Below, piece after piece: positions 1-7,505 of a stretch of DNA of 11,874 bases. Position 1 is the stretch's first letter. Every line of letters begins with the position of its first letter. Made by a program: the position numbers and the translations under genes. Source of the DNA: JAIBAI01 sp044238875. Lineage in GTDB: Bacteria > Bacteroidota > Bacteroidia > M30B66. Location: the NCBI GenBank assembly GCA_044238875.1, contig JBIICM010000071.1, positions 1 to 11,874 on the forward strand, in the 5' to 3' direction. The notes under the pieces were generated by a model that saw nothing but the letters and a program-made list of their open reading frames with translations, was not told the origin of the DNA and searched no databases.

Positions 1-508
1 TAAAAACACGTCCGGAAACAAGCCTGAATACAGCCCCTTCCGGCAGATCCTCAAGAAAAAGAGCCGGTGTACTGTCAAATTGTCTAAGCGCCCTTGTTAA
101 CTGCTCATCCGCACAACTGCTTGCTGCCGGATTTTGCAGATACTTCATGATCACCCGCAACACTTCCGCAGGAAATATCTGCTCATTTAAAAACGGCTGC
201 ATGTGTCGAACAAATGAAGCCTTCCATTCAGTTCCATGCGGCCTGACTTTGTTGCCGAATTTATTCCACGTTTCCAGGTGTGCGATTTCATGCACCAGGG
301 TTAATAAAAAAGCATAGGCATTCAGATTGTGATTGATAGAAATGCGATGCCCCCTTGGCCTGTCTGAGGGCCTGAAGTCGCCAAGCTTACTTGATCGCTC
401 CCTGGTAATTGAAAGGTGTATGCCGTATTCAATGATCCAGTTGGTAACCAGTGAAACAGCGCCGTCGGGAATGTATCGCAGGAGTATTTTTTCGTACTGT
501 ACCCTCAT
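1..508 (-). CDS. SprT-like zinc metalloprotease domain protein (partial, C-terminus outside window)
   Basis: The minus strand is open from an ATG at 506-508 to the window edge, giving 169 residues of a protein whose end is missing. It starts MRVQYEKILLRYIP. An HExxH zinc motif (HEIAH) lies at residues 73-77, followed by PHG at 90-92 and then EWK. H73 and H77 with H91 as third ligand, E74 as catalytic residue and the 'HG-x-x-W-K' context fit the SprT-like family, which includes the protease core of Spartan-type proteins. The N-terminal 60 residues are mixed helix and strand, with no signal peptide, so a cytoplasmic location is likely. An in-frame stop at 539-541 limits the start to downstream of that point, and 508 is the only ATG before the conserved region. 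There is no Shine-Dalgarno, as expected in Bacteroidota. It is divergent from the membrane protein gene at 609. The true substrate cannot be inferred. Confidence 0.85.
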   Translation of the reverse strand, partial: MRVQYEKILLRYIPDGAVSLVTNWIIEYGIHLSITRERSSKLGDFRPSDRPRGHRISINHNLNAYAFLLTLVHEIAHLETWNKFGNKVRPHGTEWKASFVRHMQPFLNEQIFPAEVLRVIMKYLQNPAASSCADEQLTRALRQFDSTPALFLEDLPEGAVFRLVSGRVF

Positions 509-608
509 TGCATTGCACAAATATCCGGTTACCTCGTTTTATTGGAAATGGTCATACATAATATTTTTAAACAGCCCCATTGTGTTATATTCGTCTGTTT
601 TATTGCAT
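509..608. promoter_or_regulatory. Short divergent promoter region with two imperfect -7-like boxes
   Basis: This 100-bp gap separates two divergent genes and must hold their promoters if each is transcribed separately. Relative to the Bacteroidota -7 consensus TAnnTTTG, I see GATATTTG on the minus strand (518-525), only about 10 bp from the SprT-like start, and TATATTCG on the plus strand (586-593), 15 bp before the membrane-protein ATG. Each has one mismatch and neither has a TTG/TTTG element at the expected upstream spacing. These are therefore weak candidates. Confidence 0.25.
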
Positions 609-1172
609 ATGCGTACATACCTGAATTCTTCTCTTTTTCTTTGCTCCATCCTCTTGTTTTTTATGCCTTTTTTGGAGTTGCGCTGCACGGATGGCAGCCG
701 TTTCGCAAAAATGAACGGATTTGATCTGGCATTTGCAAGGGGTGTTCAGTTTGAATCAGAAGAGAGTGTCGCTTATTTTTCAGAAAACCCGCAAATGATT
801 GAAAAAATAAGGGAGCAGAACCGGCCTGACCTGTTTACCATATTGACCCTGGTAATGCTGTTTGCTGGAATAATCATTCAGTTTATTCCCCGAATAAAGA
901 ACGCTCTGTTCTCTGTTCTGCTTGCCCTTTGTGGTATTACATTACTGTCAGTGCTGATGTTTATGGTAAATTACTTGTGGGATAAACAAACCGCATCTTT
1001 CCGTGAGAACCCCTTTTTCGGTAAAATGTTTAATATACAGCTGGCTTTTGGTAATGGTATCTGGCTGGTTATTTTTACCTGTACGCTTATTGTGTTGCTG
1101 AATGTTGTTTTTTTGATTAATGACCGAAAAAACGCCCACCTTGATGTCTATTATCCTGAAGACAATCAATGA
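609..1172 (+). CDS. Four-helix integral membrane protein of unknown function
   Basis: This is a 187-residue protein that I do not recognise as a named family. Hydrophobic segments fall at residues about 7-22, 75-93, 99-119 and 150-170. The first could be a signal anchor and ends with 'PFLELRC' (Cys26). The loop at 23-74 is polar and acidic and would face outside if the N-terminus is inside; a second, aromatic-rich loop lies at 120-149, and the tail is short and charged. The reading frame stays open upstream to 333, but that part lies antisense to the SprT-like gene. The ATG at 609 is chosen because it clears that gene and places a hydrophobic helix at once at the N-terminus; the in-frame ATG at 711 would lose the first helix. 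The gene ends 7 bp inside the convergent NlpC/P60 gene. The gene is probably real, given coherent membrane segments in one frame; its function is unknown. Confidence 0.65.
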   Translation: MRTYLNSSLFLCSILLFFMPFLELRCTDGSRFAKMNGFDLAFARGVQFESEESVAYFSENPQMIEKIREQNRPDLFTILTLVMLFAGIIIQFIPRIKNALFSVLLALCGITLLSVLMFMVNYLWDKQTASFRENPFFGKMFNIQLAFGNGIWLVIFTCTLIVLLNVVFLINDRKNAHLDVYYPEDNQ

Positions 1173-1681
1173 AGGTAGGTGCCGGCTCCGGTAAAGGTTT
1201 TTCTGTAATAGGGTTCTGACAGACGGCTTACAATTACGCCCTTTTTTGAACTGGCATGCACAAAATAGCCATCCCAGAGGTAGATGCCTACGTGATCTGT
1301 CTTTTTTGAGCTGATGGAGAAAAAAACCAAGTCTCCCTGTTTCAGATCTCCTTCTCTGATTTTGCGCGACAATACTTTCTGACGTTCTGCATTATGCTCC
1401 AGTTTAAGCTGATAAACTTCAGCATACACAGCCATTACCATTCCTGAACAATCTGTACCTGCCTTTGAATCTCCACCATACCGGTAAGATGTTCCTATCC
1501 AGTCGGCCAGGCTGTTTGCCAGTTTTTTATCATAAGTATCCGGCAATAGCACCCCCAGTTTCTGGGCTGTTTTTACACGGTCGGGTGATGACGATTTATC
1601 CTTGCCGGTATCTTTGGTTGATCGGCAGGCCCCCAATGTGATTAACAATGAAATTATAACGAGAAGCGCCTTGGTGTTCAA
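1166..1681 (-). CDS. NlpC/P60-family peptidoglycan hydrolase, lipoprotein
   Basis: This 171-residue protein has a lipoprotein signal: a hydrophobic stretch at residues 5-16, then LGAC with the lipid-modifiable Cys19, followed by a charged linker to about 50. The NlpC/P60 domain fills about 53-171. Catalytic Cys78 sits in GTDCSGMV, His130 in DHVGIY and a third polar residue, His142, in FVHASS, so the triad looks intact. Family members cut peptide stems of peptidoglycan, typically the D-Glu/meso-DAP bond. The start is TTG at 1679-1681: an in-frame stop at 1694-1696 lies just upstream, there is no ATG between them, and the first in-frame ATG inside the gene would delete the signal and the catalytic Cys. 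The TTG overlaps the stop of the upstream repeat-protein gene as TTGA, which suggests translational coupling. It is the last gene of the minus-strand run. Confidence 0.92.
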   Translation of the reverse strand: MNTKALLVIISLLITLGACRSTKDTGKDKSSSPDRVKTAQKLGVLLPDTYDKKLANSLADWIGTSYRYGGDSKAGTDCSGMVMAVYAEVYQLKLEHNAERQKVLSRKIREGDLKQGDLVFFSISSKKTDHVGIYLWDGYFVHASSKKGVIVSRLSEPYYRKTFTGAGTYLH

Positions 1682-3219
1682 AAAATATAGGGGTTATGTT
1701 GGATAATATTTTCCCATTCCGAAGGCTCAAATGCCGGTCTGATTTTTACCCCGTCATAGCGAATTTCAACACCATTAAGGTATTCAATCGAAATTACGGG
1801 TGTTCCGTCTTCTGCATACGATACCCATATTCCATCTCTTTTGCCGTCGCGGTAAGCGCCCTCCCAGTGAATCTTCCCGTTTTCATAGTAGGCTTTGTGC
1901 CGTCCTCTCCCCTCCCCTTTTTCAAAGTTGCCTTCAAAGCAAAGTTTTCCTCCGCGATATCTTTGCTCCCAGTAACCATCCGGATTGCCAGCTTTAAATG
2001 AACCCCTGATGCTGATAAACCCCTGTTTGAAAAACCAGGGTCCTTCGCGTTCATCATCAACATATTCGCCAAATGAAAGGGTGTCGCCATTTTCTTCAAG
2101 TTCTACTGAAATGCCGTCCTCCCGGCCCGCAATAAAAGCCGTTTCCCTGAGCAGATTTCCATTTTCATAGTACCACCTCCAGGTGCCTTCCGGTTTCCCG
2201 TTACGGTATGCCCCTTTTTGCTCAAGTGTTCCCGACGGATAAAAAAACTGCCAGGTTCCTGTTTTAACATCCTGTTCATAATGGCCTTCCGCTTTAATTT
2301 TTCCGCCCGGATAATACTCTTTCCATATACCCGTTTTTTGGCCTTTAGGGTCAAGTAATCCGCCGGAAACCGCTTCTCCATCCTCATAAAAAACGGCTCC
2401 GGTATTTATTCCTGTTGAATCAAACTGCAGGTGAAGCCCTGTTGGTTTGTTTCCTATGAAACTCCCCTGTTTTTTGATGCGACCATTTTTATAGAATTGC
2501 TTAGCCTGCTCTGCTTTGGGCGGATCCGTCAGTAACTTTCCCATCCGGTAACAGGCAACCTTTGACAGCCTACCTTTCTGATCAAACCATTTAACATATC
2601 CATCTATCAGATCATCTGAATAAACCATCTCCTTTCTAATGATTTGATGTTCATCCGTTTCAATCCATATTCCCGTCTTTTTCCCTGAGATTTCATACCG
2701 GTTCACGTTCTTTCGTTCGGTCATACTTCCGTTTACAAACTCGAAAAACCTGATGATGTTACCTTCCTGATCCCATTCGAAACCCATACCCTGTTCCTTA
2801 TCTCCGGCAAAGGGAATTAGAAATTGAAGTTTGCCATTTGCAAAGTATTGAAGGGATTTGCCTTCTTTTTTGTCACTTTTAAACAGCTCTGCGGTCAGTA
2901 ATTTACCGCTGGCATCGTAAGTTTCCCTGATGCCGTTTTTAAGCCCTTCTGAATAGTTAACCTTTGATTTTAAATGTCCGGATTCAGCGAAAAATAACCA
3001 GGTGCTATCCGTTTTGCCATTCAGCATTTTTCCTGTTGAGCGGAGTTTTCCATCCTCAAAGTAATTTTTCCATAACCCTTCCGGTTTTCCATTTATCATA
3101 TACCCTTCGGAAGAAATTGTTCCGCGGGGATATCTGTATACAACAGGTTCTGTTTGCGAAAAAAGGCTGAACGCCATAAAAATGGCAGCCTTCAGAGCCA
3201 TGTATTTTAGCTGTGGCAT
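1678..3219 (-). CDS. Secreted MORN_2-repeat (YwqK-type) protein
   Basis: This 513-residue protein consists almost entirely of about 17 imperfect units of 22-26 residues with the pattern G-x-W-x-x-Y-[x]-x-x-G-K-[I/L]-x-x-x-G-x-[Y/F]-x-x-G-K-x-[D/E/T]-G. Clear copies are IWKEYYPGGKIKAEGHY, TWQFFYPSGTLEQKGAY and RHKAYYENGKIHWEGAY. These are MORN_2 repeats, often annotated as 'toxin-antitoxin system YwqK family antitoxin'; that label is by homology only, and no toxin candidate adjoins. The units drift most around residues 140-260. A hydrophobic segment at about 8-21 looks like a signal peptide, so export is likely. The start could be Met1 (3219) or Met7; Met1 is kept because its ATG shares one base with the stop of the peptidase gene (TAATG). 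It is followed by the NlpC/P60 gene with a 4-bp overlap. A binding or scaffold role is a guess. Confidence 0.85.
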   Translation of the reverse strand: MPQLKYMALKAAIFMAFSLFSQTEPVVYRYPRGTISSEGYMINGKPEGLWKNYFEDGKLRSTGKMLNGKTDSTWLFFAESGHLKSKVNYSEGLKNGIRETYDASGKLLTAELFKSDKKEGKSLQYFANGKLQFLIPFAGDKEQGMGFEWDQEGNIIRFFEFVNGSMTERKNVNRYEISGKKTGIWIETDEHQIIRKEMVYSDDLIDGYVKWFDQKGRLSKVACYRMGKLLTDPPKAEQAKQFYKNGRIKKQGSFIGNKPTGLHLQFDSTGINTGAVFYEDGEAVSGGLLDPKGQKTGIWKEYYPGGKIKAEGHYEQDVKTGTWQFFYPSGTLEQKGAYRNGKPEGTWRWYYENGNLLRETAFIAGREDGISVELEENGDTLSFGEYVDDEREGPWFFKQGFISIRGSFKAGNPDGYWEQRYRGGKLCFEGNFEKGEGRGRHKAYYENGKIHWEGAYRDGKRDGIWVSYAEDGTPVISIEYLNGVEIRYDGVKIRPAFEPSEWENIIQHNPYIF

Positions 3220-6149
3220 TAATATCCGAAAAGTTCTTTCCTGTCAGGTATCTTAACACTACCATACCTGGACAGGGCTTCGGGTTTTAGTTTTTTGGGG
3301 TCAGCCAGTACATACATGGCAAATTTTTCACTGGCCAGTTTGTTTTGCTGAAGGTTCTTAATGTCGGCCATTATAATTTTATCAAGTTTTAATAGTTCTA
3401 CCTTCCTGGGGTCTTCAAGTTGCCCCCGGTTTTTTAACAAACGATAGTAACCGTTAATTTCAGATTTTCTGATCCAGTTATTGCTGATTGTCTTTATTCT
3501 GGAAATTCTGGCCGCTTCAAACTGCTCATTTAGCACTGGCATATTGGTAAGCAGATATTGCATGGTTTGAATAGCTGAATCAGCTTTATCAGCCTGCGTT
3601 CCGATATAGGCATTAAAAAATGAAGGCTTAACCGAATATGCCGGAACCCTGAAAACGCCATTGCATGAGTAGGCCAGCGCCCTCGACTCTCTTATGGTCT
3701 GAAATACAATCGATGCCATACCTCCACCGAAGTATTCATTGAACAGATTGTAAAAGGCTGAACTGTCATAACTGAAGTTTCGGGTTGCACCCAGCCATCC
3801 AATATCAGCCTGCAGCATTTCATAGGGATAATAAACCAGCTGTCTTTTTTCGGGAGTTAGGGGCTTAAATGGGTAAACTACAGGTTCTGATTTAAACTGA
3901 ACCGCAAATGTGTGGTACTTGTTCAGCAGATTGGTAAGTTCAGATGATGACTGAGGTCCGTAATAGTATAGCTGGTGAGGAAACTGGTTCATGTTCCTTA
4001 TTTTCTTTACCAGCTGCTGAGCGTTTAGGTTTTTAAGTTCTTTATTGCTTAGAACTGTATTGAACGGATTTTTCTTTCCATAGATGGCGTAGGCCGAAAG
4101 GGCTTCATTTAAGGTTTCCCTGTCGGTAAGCTGATCTTCGCGCTCTCTCATTATGGTTGCTATAAGTTTTTCGAGGATTTTTTGATCTGCAGCAGGATTT
4201 GAAATAAAATACTCCAGAATAGAGAGTGCTCTTTCTAAATTGCCGGCATTTCCACTGAGTTTTACTCTTGTCTCAAACTCGTCTGTTGAAAAAGACACAT
4301 CACAAGCAAGTTTGTATAGCTCACCGTTCAGATAATTCATATCAAACTTCTCACTGCCAGCGAGCTGAAGATACCTGTAGATAATCGGTAATTCTGGATC
4401 AGCAATGCTTCCCTTTTCAAACACTATCTCTAGTTCAAACCTTCTGTTTTCAGTATTCCTCACATAATTAAGCATTACACCACTTTGAAGTTTACTGCTA
4501 ACAATATCCGTATTAAAATTTAAAAATTTTGGTTGTGGGTTTGGTGCCGAAGCATTCATTACCTCTTTTGCGAACTTTGAAAATTTATCCCTGTTTAGAT
4601 TAACAGCAGATATTTTAGGCTTGTCAATTTTCTTCACCGTTGTATCGGTACCCTGCTGTTTGAATACAACAGCATAATTATTTTTTAAATAGTTTCTTGA
4701 TAAAAGGCTTATTTCCAGTGGTTTAATTTTTTTCATCCTTTCAATTTCAGCAACCATTAATGATGGATCCTCATCATGGATGTAATTTTCGAGAAGCCGG
4801 AAAGCCCTTGATTGATTCTCTTCTGATTCAAGCATACGTTTTAATTCCAGGTTAGAAATAATTGCATTGAACATTTCCTGTTTTGCAAGATTTTTTTTCA
4901 GAGAGTCGATTTGGCTCAGCAGCAGATTTTTTACCTCTTCCAGACTTTGTCCCGCTAAAGGTCTGCCTTCGAGCATGAGTACCGAATAATCACTCAGGCG
5001 ATAGATTTCTGCACGCGCAGAAAGCAACTTTTGAGGAAGCAGGAGATTTTTTCTGATCAGGCCTGTTTGTTCATTACCAAGCAACTGTTCAATTAAATAA
5101 AAACGCTCAGAAAGATTGGTTTTGTAGATTGAAGGTAATCTGAACCCAATCAACACGAAAGGACTTTCCTGACCGTAAACTGTTTTTATTTCAGGTTTTG
5201 TTATTTCAGGCTCTTCTGCCATTACTTTTTTCTGTGGTAAAGGCATAGCCGGAAGCGTTCCGAAAGTTTTAGCTGTCAGCTCTGCCACCTTTTCCGGATT
5301 CACATTTCCGGCAATGATGAGGGCCATATTGCCTGGTTGGTAGTGTTTTTCATAAAAAGATCTTATTTCCTTTAATGAAGGATTTTTAAGGTGTTCAGCC
5401 TTACCAATTACAGTTTGAGTTCCGTAGGTGTGTTTTTTAAACAATGATGCCATCATTGACTCATAGGCCTTAAATCCATCAGCATCCATCGAGATATTCT
5501 TTTCTTCATACACTGCTTCAAGTTCGGTATGAAATAACCTTAGTACAGGTTTACGGAAACGTTCAAATTCAACGTTAATAAATTTTTCAAGCTGTATTGA
5601 AGGAACATCATTGATATAAACTGTTTCATCAAAATCTGTAAATGCATTTGTTCCGGTAACACCCATTTGCTGCATCAGTTTGTCATATTCGTTTGCAATC
5701 GAATATTTAGAAGCCAGCAATGAAACTGAATCTATCATGCCGTAGAGCTTCGCACGTTTCAACGGATCTTTGGTTTTGTTGTACTTTTCATAGAGATTTT
5801 CTATAAATTCAAGCAAACCTGCCTCTTTTTCATAGTTTATGGTGCCCAACCTGTCGGTACCTTTGAATAACATGTGTTCAAGATAGTGAGCAAGGCCGGT
5901 GTTTGTTTGAGGATCATCTTTTCCCCCTGCCCTTACTGCAACACAACTGTAGAATCTTGGTGTATTCCTGTCTGGTGAAACAATCAACGTGAAACCATTT
6001 TTCAGGGTGTAATAAACAGTTCCATTGGGGTCTCCTTTTAACCTGTTTACTATCCATGCATCAGTTGTGTCAGTAATGCACCTTAAAGTGTTAGAGGCAT
6101 GCAAAGGCAAAGCCAATAGTAAAGGCAGTAATAATCTGATTGTTGTCAT
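3219..6149 (-). CDS. Secreted M16 (insulinase/pitrilysin) family zinc peptidase, two-domain
   Basis: This is a 976-residue peptidase. Residues 1-18 form a signal peptide (hydrophobic core LLLPLLLALPLHA), so the protein should act in the periplasm or outer envelope. The inverse zinc motif HYLEH is at 88-92 (His88, Glu91 and His92), and the third ligand is probably Glu216 in TELEAVYEE. TGTNAFTDFDETVY at 165-178 matches the conserved substrate-cleft segment. A C-terminal M16-like domain carries the Arg/Tyr pair typical of the non-catalytic half, in RESRALAYS at about 820-828. A longer reading frame starts at 6233, but its first 28 codons lie inside nadA and precede the signal peptide, so the ATG at 6147-6149 is preferred. 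The distance from HxxEH to Glu216 is about 50 residues longer than the classic 74-76, because of a helical insertion at about 112-160. nadA ends 10 bp upstream, and the repeat-protein gene overlaps its stop by 1 bp. Confidence 0.95.
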   Translation of the reverse strand: MTTIRLLLPLLLALPLHASNTLRCITDTTDAWIVNRLKGDPNGTVYYTLKNGFTLIVSPDRNTPRFYSCVAVRAGGKDDPQTNTGLAHYLEHMLFKGTDRLGTINYEKEAGLLEFIENLYEKYNKTKDPLKRAKLYGMIDSVSLLASKYSIANEYDKLMQQMGVTGTNAFTDFDETVYINDVPSIQLEKFINVEFERFRKPVLRLFHTELEAVYEEKNISMDADGFKAYESMMASLFKKHTYGTQTVIGKAEHLKNPSLKEIRSFYEKHYQPGNMALIIAGNVNPEKVAELTAKTFGTLPAMPLPQKKVMAEEPEITKPEIKTVYGQESPFVLIGFRLPSIYKTNLSERFYLIEQLLGNEQTGLIRKNLLLPQKLLSARAEIYRLSDYSVLMLEGRPLAGQSLEEVKNLLLSQIDSLKKNLAKQEMFNAIISNLELKRMLESEENQSRAFRLLENYIHDEDPSLMVAEIERMKKIKPLEISLLSRNYLKNNYAVVFKQQGTDTTVKKIDKPKISAVNLNRDKFSKFAKEVMNASAPNPQPKFLNFNTDIVSSKLQSGVMLNYVRNTENRRFELEIVFEKGSIADPELPIIYRYLQLAGSEKFDMNYLNGELYKLACDVSFSTDEFETRVKLSGNAGNLERALSILEYFISNPAADQKILEKLIATIMREREDQLTDRETLNEALSAYAIYGKKNPFNTVLSNKELKNLNAQQLVKKIRNMNQFPHQLYYYGPQSSSELTNLLNKYHTFAVQFKSEPVVYPFKPLTPEKRQLVYYPYEMLQADIGWLGATRNFSYDSSAFYNLFNEYFGGGMASIVFQTIRESRALAYSCNGVFRVPAYSVKPSFFNAYIGTQADKADSAIQTMQYLLTNMPVLNEQFEAARISRIKTISNNWIRKSEINGYYRLLKNRGQLEDPRKVELLKLDKIIMADIKNLQQNKLASEKFAMYVLADPKKLKPEALSRYGSVKIPDRKELFGY

Positions 6150-6159
6150 TAGTTTTGTT

Positions 6160-7152
6160 TTACAGGCCGAGAGAGGCTGAAATTTCAAGCATTCTGCGGA
6201 TTGGAACCTCCGCCTTTTTCCTGATTGATTCATCGAGGGTTAATTCAGGCAATTCATACTGCATGCATAGATACACCTTTTCGAGTGTATTTAGCTTCAT
6301 GTGCGGACAATCATTACAGGCACATCGGTTATCAGGGGGTGCGGGGATAAAGACTTTTTCGGGAGAAGCTTTAATCATCTGGTGTAGAATACCACTTTCA
6401 GTGGCTACAATGAATGAGTTTACATTACCTGATTTTGTATGTTTTAGTAAGGCTGTGGTTGAACCAATAAAATCAGCTAGCTCAAGCACTGGTTCTTCAC
6501 ATTCAGGGTGTGCTATAACTTGGGCTTCTGGGTACCTTAATTTGAGTTGTACAATTTTTTGTCGTGAAAAAATCTCATGTACCATACAGGCTCCGTCCCA
6601 AAGCAGCATATCTCTTCCTGATTTCTTAATTACATATTTCCCTAAATTCTTATCAGGGGCAAATATTATTTTCTGCTCCTTGGGCAAACTGTTTACAATT
6701 TGAACAGCATTGGATGAAGTGCATATAATATCTGTCATGGCCTTTATTTCAGCCGTGCAATTAATGTACGAAATAACAAGATGATCCGGGTGCTGTGCCC
6801 TGAATTCAGCAAATCTGTCTGGTGTACAGCTATCAGCAAGTGAGCAACCTGCATTAAGATCAGGCAGCACCACTTTTTTATCAGGGCAAATAATTTTTGC
6901 TGTTTCAGCCATAAAGTGAACGCCGGCAAAAACAATCATATCAGCATTTGTTTTAGCGGCCTGCTGCGAAAGCCCCAAACTATCACCAATATAATCTGCT
7001 ATATCTTGAATATCAGAGTTTTGATAGTAATGTGCAAGTATTATTGCATTTTTCTCCTGCTTTAGCCTTGCTATTTCACCGAAGAGATCTATTGAGGGAT
7101 CAACAGCTTTTTCAAGAAAACCTCTTTTCAACAGATTATTTTGATTCATCAT
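6160..7152 (-). CDS. nadA: Quinolinate synthase NadA
   Basis: This 330-residue [4Fe-4S] enzyme condenses iminoaspartate with dihydroxyacetone phosphate to quinolinate in de novo NAD synthesis, in the cytoplasm. Visible hallmarks are AHYYQNSDIQDIADYIGDSL at 40-59, VFAGVHFMAETAKI at 74-87, NAGCSLADSC at 100-109, WDGACMVHE at 185-193, HPEC at 215-218 and the CACNDCPHMKLN block at 277-288. Comparison with the family places the cluster ligands at Cys103, Cys189 and most likely Cys282 (the CPHM cysteine), and all are present. The length is normal for the shorter NadA type. Two consecutive ATG codons (7150-7152 and 7147-7149) are possible starts, and an in-frame TAA at 7156-7158 rules out anything further upstream. 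nadB and nadC are not in the window. It is the first gene of the tightly packed minus-strand run, so it probably shares its promoter with the three exported-protein genes behind it. Confidence 0.98.
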   Translation of the reverse strand: MMNQNNLLKRGFLEKAVDPSIDLFGEIARLKQEKNAIILAHYYQNSDIQDIADYIGDSLGLSQQAAKTNADMIVFAGVHFMAETAKIICPDKKVVLPDLNAGCSLADSCTPDRFAEFRAQHPDHLVISYINCTAEIKAMTDIICTSSNAVQIVNSLPKEQKIIFAPDKNLGKYVIKKSGRDMLLWDGACMVHEIFSRQKIVQLKLRYPEAQVIAHPECEEPVLELADFIGSTTALLKHTKSGNVNSFIVATESGILHQMIKASPEKVFIPAPPDNRCACNDCPHMKLNTLEKVYLCMQYELPELTLDESIRKKAEVPIRRMLEISASLGL

Positions 7153-7153
7153 T

Positions 7154-7165
7154 ATTTATTTATTT
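7154..7165. repeat. ATTT tetranucleotide tract in the nadA leader
   Basis: Three tandem ATTT units, next to an A-run at 7166-7173, sit immediately upstream of the nadA start. In the nadA transcript this reads as an AAAU-rich leader just before the double AUG. A/U-rich leaders stand in for Shine-Dalgarno sequences in many Bacteroidota genes. Three units are too few to make slippage likely. Confidence 0.5.
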
Positions 7166-7251
7166 AAAAAAAAGAAAAATAAAGTATATACATAGGCTGT
7201 TAATTACGTTGATTAATTTTTGATGGATTACTTGCTTTCAAGGCTATGAGT

Positions 7252-7269
7252 ATTTTGTGAACACAAAAT
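7252..7269. promoter_or_regulatory. 18-bp palindrome, candidate operator for nadA
   Basis: ATTTTGTG-AA-CACAAAAT is a perfect inverted repeat with 8-bp arms and a 2-bp centre. It overlaps the candidate nadA -7 box (7264-7271) and the expected transcription start, the usual place for a repressor site. The size and symmetry suit a dimeric helix-turn-helix protein. The regulator is not identifiable from the sequence, and I do not recognise the site as a known NAD-regulator motif. As RNA the arms could also pair, but with a 2-nt centre and no following T-run on the nadA strand it is a poor terminator. Confidence 0.5.
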
Positions 7270-7271
7270 TA
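7264..7271 (-). promoter_or_regulatory. nadA: Candidate -7 box of the nadA promoter
   Basis: On the minus strand this reads TAATTTTG, a full match to the Bacteroidota primary-sigma consensus TAnnTTTG. A possible upstream TTTG (7297-7300, minus) lies 25 bp away, somewhat further than the usual spacing of about 19-21. Transcription from here would give a leader of roughly 105 nt before nadA. It is the only perfect -7 match on this strand that I found in the gap. Confidence 0.45.
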
Positions 7272-7505
7272 ACACGACTTCTTTTATAAAACGCTGCAAA
7301 ACAAGGTATTTTTATGGATATCAACAAAGGCTGATAACCTTTTTGGCTCATAAAATTATCACCATAAAATGGCTCACTGATGTTAAAGTACTGTTATAAA
7401 AATAGGGAAAGAACATGAAAAGTTAAGCTTGACTAGTGTTTTTTTTCTGCTAAGTATGCGCTTTTTCACATCAAACAAATTGAGTTATCAAATTTTTTGT
7501 TGGTT

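Noticed and set aside
333..608. Upstream extension of the membrane-protein reading frame
   Set aside because: It runs antisense through the SprT-like gene, whose HExxH motif proves that strand is coding; the ATG at 609 gives a sensible membrane N-terminus.
6150..6233. N-terminal extension of the M16 peptidase into nadA
   Set aside because: The extra 28 residues are charged, precede a clear signal peptide and overlap the conserved end of nadA.
6140..6703. 187-codon plus-strand open frame antisense to nadA
   Set aside because: nadA is unmistakable on the other strand with all its motifs; the antisense product has no recognisable features.
7421..7446. Near-palindrome around AAGCTT followed by eight T as a rho-independent terminator
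   Set aside because: The dyad has almost no loop and little GC, and no plus-strand gene ends upstream that would need it.
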